Shown: positions 22,874 through 36,126, counted from the stretch's first letter. The stretch: 64,000 bases of DNA from Isoetes taiwanensis (GCA_021234155.1 JAJEKV010000013.1:15353877-15417876); one strand, 5' to 3'. Notes: generated by a model not told the origin, from the sequence alone. Program-made: numbers and translations.

Positions 22874-25800
22874 ATGGCGCGAACAAAGAAGATCGCCGAG
22901 TTTCAGGGCCCGCAGACCGAGATTTGCGTGTTTCTCGTGAGTCAAACCGGGGACAGTTAGAAGACAAAGAACTATTTGCTTCCGGCATCATCAGAAGTGC
23001 CTCGGAGCGAAGTTTTGACAAGAGTCGAGAATGGACCCGGCGCATGGAGATAGGGAATATCCACCCCGTCCCGCATTTAAACCACCCCCAAGGACCTTTT
23101 GTTTATTTTGGTGAGAAAGGGTTTAAAACTCCACCGGGTATCCTCATCGCCATACGGAGGCCTTACCTGATAACAAATGATGATTTGCGCTTTGATGTTG
23201 AAGACACCATAGATCTGGCTGCCGCTATAAGGTTCCCTTTCTAGCTACGAGCCCACAATGATGCATTTTAAGTATAACCGAAAAGCCCACAATCTTGCGC
23301 CGAGAGGATGGGTGCTTGACTCATATGAGAGTTTAGGAGCGTGGGGCATCAAATCTCGTGATCGATATCTTGGATGGCTTCTACGCAATCCATCAGTGGA
23401 TATTTGAACAAAACAGGTCAAAAGCATTGTATACGGAGTATCAAGGCAAAAACTAACCCAAAGTCTAATATACTAAGTGGCTAAGGTCTAGATAAGGGGT
23501 TCCAAAGAAAAGTGAGATGCGGCACAAAGCGCCCGTGGAGACGCCCGACAATTGCAAAAGAAGGCGAGGACACCTATCACGATTAATCCCACTAAAGCTG
23601 CCCCTAAACTGTTATTGGGTGGAATGTCGAGGACACGAAGGTCACCCGAAGTTCGGGGCGTATGAGGGAACAAATATCCAAGAGGATGCCTAAGTAGCAG
23701 AGGACAACATGTAGCTGGTCCGTCCTCCAAGAGACACTGGTTGGGGATATCACACCCAAGAGCCCATATGGTTAGGAGGGAGTCTTTGTTCCATCTTCAT
23801 GAGAACGGGGAATCGCCCAGCAGATCGTAAAAGTCACTAAATCCGCCGGCGACATCACACAAGAGAGCGTACATATGAGTTGTCTCAGAGTGCCATTGTC
23901 AACACAAAAGCTACCGTGGAAGGAATTTACCTCCGGGGTGGGCTTCGAGATTGAAATCGACGCGGTTCAAGATGCACAAAGCCCCGCAAATATGACATGT
24001 AGGGTCATAAGTCCGAAAGCACTTGACACTCTATATGAATCATTTATCACCATCGATGCACCTCCATGTGCTGGATGTCATACCATCTCGATCCACGTGA
24101 CCTGGACGAGCAATAAAGTGGGAAGAAGGCTACGCACTGAAAAATGCGTAATTATGGATTGTGAATGGCAACCATACGACGACGCGGTTCTCAACCGCTT
24201 GTTACAAGCTTTTGGCATGGTCTCCCCGAAGAAAGCACTTGGCGTAATCGATATTCTTTTTATGCCAAAAGGAAATGCCGAAAAGCAAGGAAATCTCACA
24301 AAGAATTGAGTATGTTCATGTGGAGCCGTGGAGAATAATGATATAACAAAGAAGACTATACACCTAAGAAGTATTCTTCAAAGAAATTCAAGAGTTTCAA
24401 ACCAAGGGCATTTTACTGAAGCCTCAAAAGGGGAAACGCCGGTAGTCCCTCGGTGGAGCTTATTCTATAAGTGCTCTTCAACCTTTGTTGTTGATATTTC
24501 ATGTTGTCCCGCAGTGGCAAATTGGGCGCCCGCCCAATTTGAGAGATTGAGGCAATTTGGGTTATACGCCTAAACCCTGAACCCAAACCGGCAAGATTGC
24601 CAATGCAAATTGGTATGGTTTCAATTTAGCACTAGTTGAGTCAAATTGGGCGGGTGCCGAATTTGGCACATGTCTATGGGCCTTATCTAATGCTTTGTGT
24701 GTCCTGTAGGATTGGGTGGCCGTTGCGCTACAAACATTGAAGAAAGCAACTATACGTGACCACGACTACTTCGTTTACTTGGATGACGAGACGTGGTCCA
24801 TGTGCACTGAAGTCACGCAGTTATTTTATGAAGATCGTTTGAAGGATGAGAAGGGAGAGAAAATTGAAGTGAAAGATAGGCTAAGACCTTTTACCAATAA
24901 TTCTTGTCGCCCATTGAAGTCCATGCATTAGACCTTCAAAGGCTGATGAAAGAGATCAAGGATGGCACCACATTCCTCAAAGGAAGCAAAGATTATACTG
25001 GCAGACATACCATGAAAGTCAGGGCCCTTGAGCTGAAGAAGATTGGAACAATGGAGCGGGCGCTTCTCAGATACCTGAAGGAAGTATAAAAACTACCATT
25101 TCGATTATTGCCCCGCTTTGAGGCAAACTCATCCTATATTTACGAGAACTTAATGCTTATGTTCACAACAATATCGATGGATGGGCGTAGGATAAAAGAG
25201 ATGGAGAAGGAAAGCCCCGAGTCCCCACTAAAAAGTAGACTTAACAATATCTTCGGGGCCGCTTTGAGGAGGGGGGCAAACCATTTAAGTGTTTCCATGA
25301 GTCCATTAGGTTTGTGCGTAGACGTAGTGAACACTTCTCACCGCGTCATTTACCGCGACTTGGGCAATGGAAGACTATCAAAATTCCTTGACCATTTTAG
25401 TAATGATGACGGACTAGCAGCTTTATCGATTGCTATATTCATTACGCTTAGACCACCAATGAGTGCCTATCCGCCATGAAGACAATAGACGGTGGTAGCC
25501 GGTTTGGGTTGGTTCCTACCAGACCCCCTACCAAAAGTGCTTCTACCTCTAGAGTTTAGAGTTGCAAAGTCTTGTCTTGCTAATGTATGTTGTCGAGACC
25601 TAGCGGCTCCCCATCTCTAGATGAACTAAATATTTGCTTTTTACAATTCGAATTCATCCTAAGCAATATGCTAAATTTCCCAAGCATTTCATGAAAAATG
25701 GGACATCGAGAAGAATTTGCCCGATAATGAGTGTGCAAATGTGTATACATTTCAAATTCACGGATTTCGTTGTATACTATGAATGTTTCTAACATTTATT

Positions 25801-26598
25801 TTGCCTACTGCCTTTATTGGCTATATCGCCCCCGATGCATAAGGGTGCAAGGGGTGGGAGAGGATTTCGCCCGTAATCGCTAGACCGCAGAGGACGTCGC
25901 ACCTATCTAATACAAAAGTTGATGATGGAAGGTTGCAATTGTTCTCGATTTCTTTTCTCGGTGGTGCATTTGGGCTGCAATGTGCGAGGGCTATAACGCT
26001 GTCTTTGAGCAGGCAGACGAAGCCGCAAATTAAGCTTTGTACGTGATATTCGACTAACTAGATGTCATGTTAGACGAAAAAAAAATCAAGAGCTCGAAAG
26101 CATTACAAAAGATAAAGGAAGGCAAGAAAAAGACCTCTAGCTCCAAAATGTTCAAAGACCTCGCTTCCTGTTCCCGAGACACCTTTGTCCGTTTCTCCTC
26201 TACAACCATACACGGCAATCCGCTCGGGAGATTGGCCAAGAGCTCGATTCAGGAAGAGCTCAAGAAAACAGTGGCCCTTGGCTCTCCAGATTTGCAAGTT
26301 TTTAGGATAAGAAAAGATACCATCAATGCATTAAGTGGACCGCTACCGGTGAATACTCAGGATATGATTCAGGGGACATCAAGATTCGAAGAACAGGTTG
26401 CCAGGGATCTGGAGTCTGTGGTCGTCATAGAAACTCAGGAAGGGGAGGGTGAAGACGAGTTGAAGGATGGAGAGGGAGAGGTTCCCAACACATTGGACAA
26501 TCACCGAGGATGAGGAGAATGAGGAACCGATCCAAGATTTCGTGGATAAGATGGAAAAAATCAAGGAGGCAGCACAACAACCTCCTGAATTATCTTGA
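22874..26598 (+). pseudogene. Broken ParB/methyltransferase-like gene (copy 2)
   Basis: This is the copy-2 version of the gene at 772-4520, with the same order of segments. It is more fragmented at 22.9-24.4 kb and 25.1-26.2 kb. The exon at 24716-25087 is nearly identical to copy 1, apart from a small change near 24928 that breaks the frame. The tail at 26225-26598 is well kept. It lacks the stop seen at 2280 in copy 1 (CAAGAG replaces CAGTAG), which supports a read-through original. The start ATGGCGCGAACAAAG is conserved. Confidence 0.5.
24519..24664. repeat. Intron palindromes (copy 2)
   Basis: 24519-24540 is a perfect copy (spacer CC) and 24643-24664 carries two changes. The middle site, near 24606, has lost its core. 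This matches the intron sites 2410-2558 of copy 1. Confidence 0.8.
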
Positions 26599-26759
26599 AG
26601 AACACAGAGAGGAGCATTCAGGAGAGGTGCCTCCAGACGCATGAGAAACCTGTGATTACAACCATGAGCAGATTTGAAAATATTGTAATTATTTTTGATT
26701 AACGAATGATAATTTTTCCTTCATTCCTTTGTCTTAAAGTTCCCAAGATTCCTTGCTAG

Positions 26760-27174
26760 CCAAATTGGGCGGCACCCAATTTGATTGCCGGGAATGCGTA
26801 ACCTATAATTAAATTTATTTGAAGACCTCATGAGGCAAAATGGGCGTCACCAATTTAGTTGCCGCTGCCATTAGTTCAACGATACTTTCCTTGTCTTCAG
26901 AGAAATTCTACGGATTTCAATTTAGTTGGTGTCACCGGGCCTTCATTGTTCCGCGGAGGAAATGGCGGGCCCAATTTAGTTGCTATCGATGCCGCTAGCT
27001 CAACGTGAGGTGAATCGTAAGACTTGTCATATATGTTTGACTTTGGTTCTTTGGGAAATTGGGCGCCCACCAATTTGAAGCGGAGCCATTCACTTTGGAT
27101 TTTTGAAGACTCAATAAAGCATTCTATTCATCAGAACTATGCATTCCAACGCAAACTGGTCGGGCGCCCAATTT
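26760..27174. repeat. Degraded palindrome cluster (copy 2, 3' of ParB-like gene)
   Basis: These are counterparts of 4685-5116. The best copy is 27153-27174 (two changes); the others have short deletions in the GC core. No gene is seen at 26650-27300. Confidence 0.7.
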
Positions 27175-27319
27175 CAGCGCCAAGAATGGATATGATAATT
27201 GTTTGACCGGAGTCACCAATTTGGAATATACAAGACAAGTTGGATTAATAGTATATCTCGTGAGAACTATGTATTACAAAAAAGCATGTGTGATTATGCT
27301 GGATACTAACACAATCGAC

Positions 27320-28078
27320 ATTACAACAAGATGACAAGTACCGATTTCTGAGACTCTTCGAAAGTCATCGTCACCACCACCCTAATGATCCTTTCTATCA
27401 TGAACATTTGATGCTCTCTATTCCATATCGATGGATGATAACATCGAAGGGATCGTGGATAATGGCGTAGGATTGAGAGCCGCATGTGGTCATCCAAATC
27501 TTCAATGGGTATATCTCGCCACAAGATCGCTTTTGAAGTTTTCGTCGGATTCATCTTGCAGGTAATGAAATCACGCTCAGACCTAAAATATGTCATGGCT
27601 AGATTCGAGGCCAAAGTTGATGGACTCTGCAGCTTTGATATATTTATACCCACCAAAATTATTGATGGTATTGTACACAAAAATTATTGATATACATACT
27701 ACATATGAGGCTCGTGATATATATCCAATAATGTTGCTACAAAGGGACATCAATAATTCCATGGGTATAAGTATAGTCAAGATCATCGGAGGGTATAGCA
27801 CATCCTTTGCTATGTCTCGACGTCCCAGCAAGAGTGCTTCGTGAGGTCGCAGAATTGCCTTCTCCTCCAGAGCATCTCGACAATCGCCACTTGCTCTATG
27901 AGTTTCGACGATCTTCATGCATGCATCTTCAAAGGGATCACCCTTGATTCCTCGGCCGCATGGTATAGCTATCGGTCGATCGAGAGACTCCCCTACGAGT
28001 ACCGGTTACTATCCATATTGTTTGGTTCCCGAGCGACGCTTTATGAGATTGATAAAATCACCAATGATTACAATCTAT
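27320..28078 (-). CDS. Unrecognised minus-strand coding segments (copy 2)
   Basis: This is the counterpart of 5290-6005. An ORF of 119 codons (27680-27321) extends one block, with WRDIPIEDLDDHMRLSIL and IWNREHQMFMIERI. The second block (27918-27583) carries KIVETHRASGD. Conservation of both blocks between copies suggests real coding, but I recognise no domain. Confidence 0.35.
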
Positions 28079-28201
28079 GAGTCATGTATTTCATAAGAGT
28101 TTATATGATATACCTTTATTGTGCATCATTCGGCTTGTTATCTTATAGTGTCAGATCTCGATCTAGCTTTTCTCATTTTCCATTTGCTTTCAACTCCAAG
28201 G

Positions 28202-28423
28202 AAATTGGGCGGGCGCCCAATTTCCTCGGGAGGTCTCGATGGAATTTTGAACAGAGCATTCTTGTGGCAAAATGGGCGCCGCCCATTTTCATTTGGGAGG
28301 CTCGAGGGGAGCTTTGTTGACCATCTCCGTGGCAAAGTGGGCGGGCCCACCTCGAGGCCTCGAGGAACTATCTTCACAAAGATTTCCGTGGCAAAGTGGG
28401 TGTTTTCCAATTTGGCCACGTGA
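28202..28423. repeat. Palindrome tandem repeat (copy 2)
   Basis: This is the counterpart of the four-unit repeat at 6127-6348. The site at 28202-28223 is perfect (spacer GG); the other three have lost bases in the core or in one arm. Confidence 0.8.
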
Positions 28424-28598
28424 TATTGATTTTCCAAATTGTATATTATGCGCTTTTATCAATGTAGACAAAAACCATTCTATTCATATATGAATGGAGT
28501 ACATAACATAGATAATAAAATCAACTAAATATCATGCCTCGACAGAGTTAGTTCAACACAAACAGAATAGATAATAGATAATATTATACATGGAGATT

Positions 28599-29117
28599 TC
28601 AATCAATGCCCAGTTCTACTGCAATTAGATCCCCCAGATCGAACTCTGTGATGTAACTTCGGCTATACAGATCTAGCCAGTCATCCAATTCTTGGACCGA
28701 ATGGGGAGTGCTGACGATGAGCTTGGTTACCAAAGCCACACGCTCCTTTTTTTCCTTCTTATAAAGCTTCTTAAATAACGATCTGAATGTGTTGTGCAGC
28801 CAAACATCCTCCATTTTCAGCAGCCTCTTCAGAGCCTCTGTCCTGTAAATATGGCATTTCAATGATATGAGGCGGCCTTCCAGCTCCACCCTACTGAGGT
28901 GATCCTCCTCATTGCCTTCCTTTACCAACCCTTCCCCATGGAGGAGCTTCCTGAGTTGGTGACTGATTTCTTCTGTTCCATTCTGGTTTATCTTGTTTTG
29001 CACCTCAACTTGCAGCTGATTCGCATGAGCTAAGATTGGCTCACTGATATGGGACTGCATTTCGCTCATTGTGAATCCATACGTGCGCCTCGTTTCAACC
29101 ATTCTGAGTGTCCCCAT
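28599..29117 (-). CDS. 172-residue charged protein, unknown function (intact copy)
   Basis: A complete ORF from ATG 29117 to stop 28599. The N-terminal third is polar with predicted helices (SEPILAHANQLQVEVQNKI). The middle is acidic and basic (EEDHLSRVELEGRLISL). The C-terminal part has a Lys/Glu-rich helix (KKLYKKEKKERVALVTKL) and ends DLIAVELGID. It has no signal peptide, membrane segment or metal motif. A relative of its C-terminal half lies at 57103-57486 on the same strand (ALKKILKRTEAWRHNNLRP), so this is a repeated family in the genome. Its constant place in the cassette suggests it belongs to the same mobile unit as the ParB-like gene. Confidence 0.6.
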   Translation of the reverse strand: MGTLRMVETRRTYGFTMSEMQSHISEPILAHANQLQVEVQNKINQNGTEEISHQLRKLLHGEGLVKEGNEEDHLSRVELEGRLISLKCHIYRTEALKRLLKMEDVWLHNTFRSLFKKLYKKEKKERVALVTKLIVSTPHSVQELDDWLDLYSRSYITEFDLGDLIAVELGID

Positions 29118-29577
29118 ATGAATCTACACTATGGATTTTGCAAAAGCCGGGCTTCAAGAGTAGCAAGACCACCTATAATGAAGGCACTTTTCCGGGACAC
29201 AAACTTGGATGGCTCTTCCTTGGCTTAATAGATACGACGCCTGCCATCTCACCAACCTGCACGATTCCCAAAAATTTGCATCATTCTAATAAAAATACCC
29301 CTATATTCTAAAAATTCGTGTTCATTTCAGAGGCACATGGACTTAGGGAAAGTCTATATTTAATGAAATTATGCTTTGAAAGGTGTGCATGGTCCAGATT
29401 TGGAAGCCCACGCTCCTTTTTGTGGGCAAGTTCTGTGCGGGAGAGAGCAGTGGTTAGGAAGCGGCCAAATGCCCGAAAGAGGCAGAAGCCACATCGCGGG
29501 CCAGGGATTCGTTTTCTAGCTTTGGAACTCAACCCCGATCCCCGGCTACATTGTTGCCACTGCCTTGCAATAAAGCC

Positions 29578-30341
29578 TCGAATTCCTTCTATCTGAATTC
29601 CCAGTTGTCGCCACATTGTAATTGATTTTATTTAAAATGCCACAGCCTATCAACGCACTATCTTTGGATTATGCTGTCGGGCTAGACACTCACCGCTGGA
29701 TCTAAGATTATGAGCTTCCAACACTAGCATGAGCAAGGCAAACGCCATCACTATAATCCAACACGCCGATGCACAACAGTCATTGCTGGGCAATTACCGG
29801 CCGATGCAAATCCAAAATGCATTTTTCCATTTTTCGCGCACTGGATGTAAGTAATAAAAATGATGAAATGGTTACCCCCAACGAATACAACAATGTCGCA
29901 TGAAGGTCGGAAGGCAGGGCCGGGCATCCGCCATTTCAAAGAACGCTTGGCACCTCCTTCCACCCACTTGGAGCAACATCTAGCTCAACCACAGAAAAAA
30001 GAGATGTATCTTCGGGAATTTGATCGAAAAGCTCTTCAATCGGGTTCCTTCAATGTATAGGTTTACTTGCCCGTAAATAAAAATTTAACTTGAGAATAGT
30101 CACCACGCCAAAGGTAAATACAATAAAGATGGGTTTCGCTATAGTAGCCAATGGTTAGGCCATTAAGCTAATGCTTAAAGAACAACTTGAGATGCATTCT
30201 CTCCGCCTTCAATGTCACCTTGCCAATGCGGGCATACTTTCATTTTAAACACAAGGTTAGTTTTGTCTTTTGTTCATTTACGGCGCGTTCTTCAATTTTA
30301 CTTCATGTTCTTTCTATTTATCTTGCATTTTGTGTTTTTAA
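29578..30341 (-). repeat. Left arm, outer part, of the PEX12-containing inverted repeat (copy 2)
   Basis: This is the counterpart of 7501-8286. It begins at CAATAAAGCC, carries PEX12 exons 2 and 1 in antisense, and ends at the TTAA (30338-30341) before the piggyBac element. Confidence 0.88.
29694..29979 (-). pseudogene. PEX12 exons 1-2 fragment in the inverted arm (copy 2)
   Basis: Exon 1 lies at about 29979-29876 and exon 2 at about 29797-29694. Each is 104 bp or so instead of 111 and 106 bp, and both are shifted out of frame. The differences from copy 1 are concentrated at CTG/CAG and GC-rich positions. It is non-functional as a peroxin for lack of the other exons. Confidence 0.8.
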
Positions 30342-30971
30342 CACTAGAGTTGTCCCATGATGGATCAGAAATGGTTCATTTGCAGTGTTCACTAAAAAAT
30401 TCATATAAAATCCATTTCTCAACATCTAGTCGCCCTTTCCAAGTATATATGGTACCATGCTTCACAGAAAAATACCTAAAATGTAACTGATATCATTTTT
30501 GTGAGTTATGTTCAAGCAAAGTCGAGGGGTCCAAATTCCGAAAAGCTTCATATTTAGATAAAGTGAAACTATCTTGTCAAAAAGATTTTTTTGATTTTTT
30601 TGGGTACAATGTTATTTTTCTATACGAGATAGAGTAAAAGACCCAAAAATCCTCATGTCAATCCGAAGTCTGTGAAGGGAGATATTGGCCTTTGAACATG
30701 ACTGGTCAATTGTTTTTCGCCTTCAAGGAACCAAGATTGGTTCCCAGAAGGCAGGTCCAATGAATATACAACAACTTCTACACATTTGTGAGTTTTGAGC
30801 TGAAATTTAGCATATAAGTCATAGACAAGTACATCTACCAGTAAAAAATATTTGTTAGCCCCAAACTTGAAGTGTACCCTTTCGCTCTTGATTCCAATTG
30901 GAGGGAAGTTGTAAAAATGGGTTTATAGCTCCATATGAATAAAAGCATACTCTAAGTGGGCCAAATAAAAA

Positions 30972-31880
30972 TCAAAACATCAAAGTGTTGAAGGATAGGA
31001 AATAAATAAAAAAAGAATCACAAAAAAAAGCTCAAACATGTGCTCTCAAGAATTCTTTGAAGGTTGTTGTATCCAAACCAAAGATGCAAATCGTGAACTA
31101 GTCCACGTAACCCGGGCCTCATATGAAAAACAATAACACAATTATGTTGGCTCAAAAGAAGCTCCAATTTCTACCATTGTTCACATGATAGGGTAAACAT
31201 ATTTTAGAATGCTAAGTGCATGATTTTGGTATTCTAAATAGAAGGTTACTTTGGAGCACATATTTTGGACACCAATTACAACTTATGTAGCTAATTGGCA
31301 TGATCAAGTAATCCTTCCAAAAAACAAACCATCAAAGTGTTGAAGAATAGGAGACAAATAAAAAAGAATCACAAAAAAAGGCTCAAACATGTGCTCTCAA
31401 GAATTCTTTTTGAAGGTTGTTGTGTCCAAATTCAAAGATGCACTGTTAACCGGGTCCACGTAACCCAGCCTCACATGAAAAAACAATAACACAATCATGT
31501 TGGCTCAAAAAGAAGCTCAAATTTCTACCGCTATTCACATGAAAGGTGCTTCAGAGGGCAAAAATATTTTAGAATGCTAAGTGCATGATTTTGGTATTCT
31601 AAATAGAAGGTTACTTTGGAGCACATATTTTGGACACCAATTACAACTTATGTAGCTAATTGGCATGATCAAGTAATCCTTCCAAAAAGAACAAACCATC
31701 ATAGCGTTGAAGAATAGGAGACAAACTAAAAAAAGAATCACAAAAAAGGCTCAAACATGTGCTCAAGAATTCTTTTGAAGGTTACCGTGTCCAAATTCAA
31801 GATGTTATCTTTAACTGGTTCACGTAAACCACCATGCTTGAAAAATAACAACACAATCAAGTTGATCAGAATAACTTCAA
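30972..31880. repeat. Tandem subterminal repeat in the piggyBac element (copy 2)
   Basis: The units start near 30972, 31324 and 31689 and correspond one-to-one to the copy-1 units. They are AT-rich with no coding signal. Confidence 0.82.
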
Positions 31881-32689
31881 ATTTCAAACACAATACAAAT
31901 TCAATACCCTCTATTGGAGAAAATTATTTAAAAGGTAATAGTAGGGATGTTGATGCACATTTTATGGTTTAGTACCAAATAATGTTATGCTATTGTGCTT
32001 AGAAGTTTTTAAAAATACACCTCGTTTGTTTCATTCATCTCTTTCAATTCCTAAATAGAGACATTTCAAATGGTTGGATATGTGGTGTGTTTGCAGCATA
32101 AAATACAAAAAGGAACAAGTACACAAATTTTTGGAAGTAGAACTGTTTTGGAGACCAATTTTGGTCCATAGTACACAAAATATAAAAGGCATTCATTTAG
32201 TTAGTTTTTTAGTCCATGCAAACAATGATTTGAGTTGTCTACAAAGTGGATAGAGAGTGAAAAATCAGATTGCATATAGAGTCTGAAAATTTAGCCTTAT
32301 TGGCAATCTAAACCTGCAATGAAAGGAAAGCATGCTAATTTTTGAAGCATGAGAGAAATACAACAGCAAAAAGGCTGACTTGAGTTGCCTACAAAGTGGA
32401 TACAGAGTGAGAAATCAGATTGCATTTAGAGTCCAAAAATACAGCCTTGTTTGCAATCTAAACCTGCAATGAAAGGAAAGCATGCTAAGTTTTGAAACAT
32501 GACAGAAATACAACAAAGAAAAAAAGGTTGGTTTACCTTTGCAAAATGAACGAGCAACCTGCATGCTATCATGCAATTGTAATTTCAGTGCAAGGTCTGC
32601 CATGCATCCTAAACAAACAAAAGAGTCATGCATGTGCCTGTGTTAGTTATAAACTATAAAAAACATTCAAACAAGAAAGTATATCAGAA

Positions 32690-35590
32690 ATTACACTTAC
32701 CTGCTTGCTCTTTCAGACTTTCTCATGGCATTGTCCGCTTTGGCATCCTCTTTGTGGGACTCCACATCTCTGAATGGTATAAAGCATCACATGCCCCGGC
32801 AAATATAAACCTTACATATTGACAATAAAACTTTGTTCTTCGCGGCACTTAGCGGTCTCATGCACAACACCGCCTTCTTTTTCTATATCCTATTGGCAAG
32901 ACATATACACATGTTCTATGTCCCTCGATTATAGTAAGTAGCATGCCTTGTGGAAGTGTGCAAATAGTTCTCCCTCACAAATTGGCTCCATCAAGGTCAT
33001 TAGCTATCAATTTTTTTTCAGAATAAAGTTAGAAAATCATAATGTGTTACTCGATTCCAATGCTTATAAATAATGTAAGCATTAGTCAAATCGTAATCGA
33101 GCATTCCCCAAAAAGAGAGAATGCCACCATTTCCAAGAAACTTGCTCCCCTCTCCAAGCTATAGTTTGAAGCCAAGCACATTTTGTTATGCACATCACAC
33201 CCCGCCTTTGTGTTCATTGTATGCTATCGCAATCCTCGAGCAAAGAACCTCTTGACGGTTGCCTCTCTCCACCAAACGCATGACCAGAGACATATCTACA
33301 CCGGCAATACATTAGAAGCAAACAGAATTGCTTTTTATCCCGCCATGCACTAACGACAATGCCTTTTTTTACTAAATGTAAATTTATGAGTCCCCTTTGG
33401 GACCTTTTTTTTTTCCATCAAATTTCAGCAGCCTTTATGGGAAACATTTTGGTCTTATTAGGGTTGATAATACCGCATTCACCTTGCTTTCTCTTTGATA
33501 ACCATTGAGCAGCTTTGACACTTGTAAAATAACTACAAAAAAGACATTATGGCCTGGTGAAAGCTTCTTCACTAGGGTTGATACCGCGATGAAATCCCAA
33601 TCCTCTTCTCGCTTTGAGCTTGTCATAGACCTCAAATCAGAGACAATATCCGGGTTTTTAATCACATAAAGTCTAAGGCTGAATACCAAATTTATGAGGC
33701 TTCTTTGGATTGTAAATACGTAAGGGATTCATGGCATTTTCGATGGAATAATCCTCTCATCTACATCAATTGCTTACCTGGTGTATACAAGTCAATAAAC
33801 TTTTTGTTCCATTCTTTTCTCAACATTCTCAACTTGGAAAATTCTATACTCTCTTGTATTCTTATCATGAGGCCGCAAATGATTGTCTCAAGTGAAAGAA
33901 TCTTTAACTGTTGAGCTTTTTGAGGGACATAAACTGCCAAAGTTTGGCCAATTCATCGCTCCAATTTCACTTGATTTCCAATAAGATTGAACTTTATTGT
34001 ATGGATTTAGTGCCATGGCCACAATCAATCCCAAAACCCGAACATGGTAATTCACATCGACAGCAGCACTTCAGCCCTAATATTCTGAAATTTTTGTCTT
34101 GCTTTATTTCTCGCTTCATCTGCATACCTATTAGTCTCTTGACAGATCTGAGACATCAATATATGTGAGAAGAAGCATGTGAACAACTGAAATGGAGACA
34201 TTCTTTTTGTTCTTGTAGCTGGTCCTCTCTCAAGGTCATAAGAAGGAAGCTTGTGCAGCAAATTATGAGGTAAAGAATCCTCACCAAGGGTCCATGTGGC
34301 AATTGTGGCAATTCATCCTCATCCATGTCTTCACGCAATGCTGGACCCTCTCTCTCAAGCTGCAAATCATCTCTTTCATGCAATTCCTCTTCCTCATCAC
34401 TGGATATACAATCACCTTTAAGCGATCTTCTCATACCAGAAGTAGATGCCACATTGCTTGCATCCTCTTCACTAATAGATCTTGATCTATTAGGGGGTTG
34501 TGTTTCAACATCAAAGGATTTACGTGGACGACCACGACCTCTACTACCTTCCTTATTCAAAGGTTGCAATTTCCGTTTCTTTGGTCTTCCTCGCTTACGA
34601 GTAGTAGCAACAACCTGCTCTTCATCAGATATGTGCTCACCATGTGGCTGATAATCAGCATCCTCGATCACATCCTCCACATCATCAATCTCATCTTCAA
34701 TATCTTGCCCTTCACTCATAACATCAAGTAACTCTTCTTCTACAATTTTTGGAGGCATTATATTCAAAGGTTCTATGAAAGAAATCTCTTCAACTATAGT
34801 TTTGAAGATAAGAGTTTCTGCTTCAGATTTGGAAGAAAGAGGTGGCGAATTCAACATCAGAAGGGGCTACAACAATTGGTAGAACTGGTTTTACAATAAT
34901 TTGTGGTTCAGGGACGATATTTTCTGGAATTTGAGGAACTGGTTCAATAATATCAGGGTTTTTAGTTACAGGTGTTGAAGGTGTTGAAGCTTCGGCATGA
35001 TAAAGAGCATGTTAAGAAGGAGAGAAATGTCTCTGGTCAGAGTATAAAAAACATCTCTGATCATTTGCATCAAAAGCCTCTCTTCTATTCTCAAATTTCA
35101 TAAAGGAAGGAGTAGAAGAAGGCCATTGTATGGTCTTACCTTTTGGAGTGAAGAGGAAACCAATTCGTACATTGTCTTCATCCGGTTCTTCTTCTTCCAA
35201 ATCTGTCTCCAAATCTTCAGTAGGCTGCTTCTTCTTCTCATTTGCATTACTTTTGGAGGGACTTGCACCGAGAATTTCATTGTTCTTTCCTGATTTTTCG
35301 TGGTTTGCATGGTCGTTTTCCTCAGCTTCGGCACCAAAAATCTCTATTTGGCCCCAATTTAACTTCATTTTATCTCCATCTACTCGAAATACACCTCAAA
35401 TAATTTCTTCTTGTTTGTCATAAGAACAAATTTTCCCTAGAAGAGTCGCTTCTTCAAGAAATTCCAAGTATCTTTCCCTTGCCCATTCTTCACCAAATTC
35501 AAGCGCAGTACCAAGATCATACGCCCCTCTAAACCCTTGAAAAAAAACATCACCATGTAGCCTCTTCTCACATGCTTTCATTGCATCCGA
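32690..35590 (-). pseudogene. piggyBac-like transposase (copy 2)
   Basis: Reading leftwards: an N-terminal block (35581-35396, with FGEEWARERYLEFLEEATLL); an acidic block (35368-35012); then a clean ORF of 233 codons (34857-34156) with two AT-hook-like motifs, KRGRPKKRK and RGRGRPRKS, in an acidic Ser/Glu-rich context; and then HILMSQICQETNRYADEARN (about 34160-34100), as in the start of the piggyBac transposase domain. The catalytic region follows (33.8-33.1 kb), with YFTSVKAAQWLSK, INPNKTKMFPIKAAEI and a YNEHKGGV block typical of piggyBac. Stops and frameshifts remain. Being out of frame may be partly technical, because copy 1 is intact where copy 2 is broken at the first catalytic block. 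Confidence 0.75.
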
Positions 35591-36126
35591 ATCAAGAAAA
35601 AAAATGGTGGAGTATAGCTTTAGAAAAAAGGGAAGATCGAGATGGGTCGCCTTCCTCCAAAGCTCGCTTCACAGAGCCAATTTTGGGGAGAAACGGATCT
35701 TTTGGGGCTTCTCTCCCATCCGGCCGATGAAGTGGACGCATGCCCGGCGCCGTCCGATAAAAAATGAGGGCTTTATCTTTCATTCGCGCCAATCTAATGA
35801 TGTATGTATTTCCTCTTTTTTTTGTTTTTGGGAAAAGTTCATAGCTAACTAAAAAAAAGAAGCGGGAATTATTTTTAATCCGGACGATGGAGTTGAGGAA
35901 AAAAGGGTAAAATTGCCCATTTTCAAATGATTATAACTTTAATAATCATTGTCCAAATGTTATGAAATTTTATAGAAGCATTCGAAATCCAGTTGAGAAC
36001 CATGTTTAGTTTTTAAAATCCAAAATTGGTATTTATATTATGAGAATTATGGGTTTATGTGCTAGGGGGTCAGGGGGACCAATTCTGGTCCATGGATCCA
36101 GAATGGTCCCCGGGACAACTCTAGTG

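Larger units (their letters stand above)
30342..36126 (-). mobile_element. piggyBac-superfamily DNA transposon (copy 2)
   Basis: The ends CACTAGAGTTGTCCC and GGGACAACTCTAGTG are each flanked by TTAA (30338-30341 and 36127-36130). It sits at the same place in the inverted arm as in copy 1, so the insertion predates the 22-kb duplication or the haplotype split. It has the same layout: tandem repeats at about 30972-31880 and 32226-32520, with the transposase on the minus strand at about 35590-32690. Confidence 0.88.
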
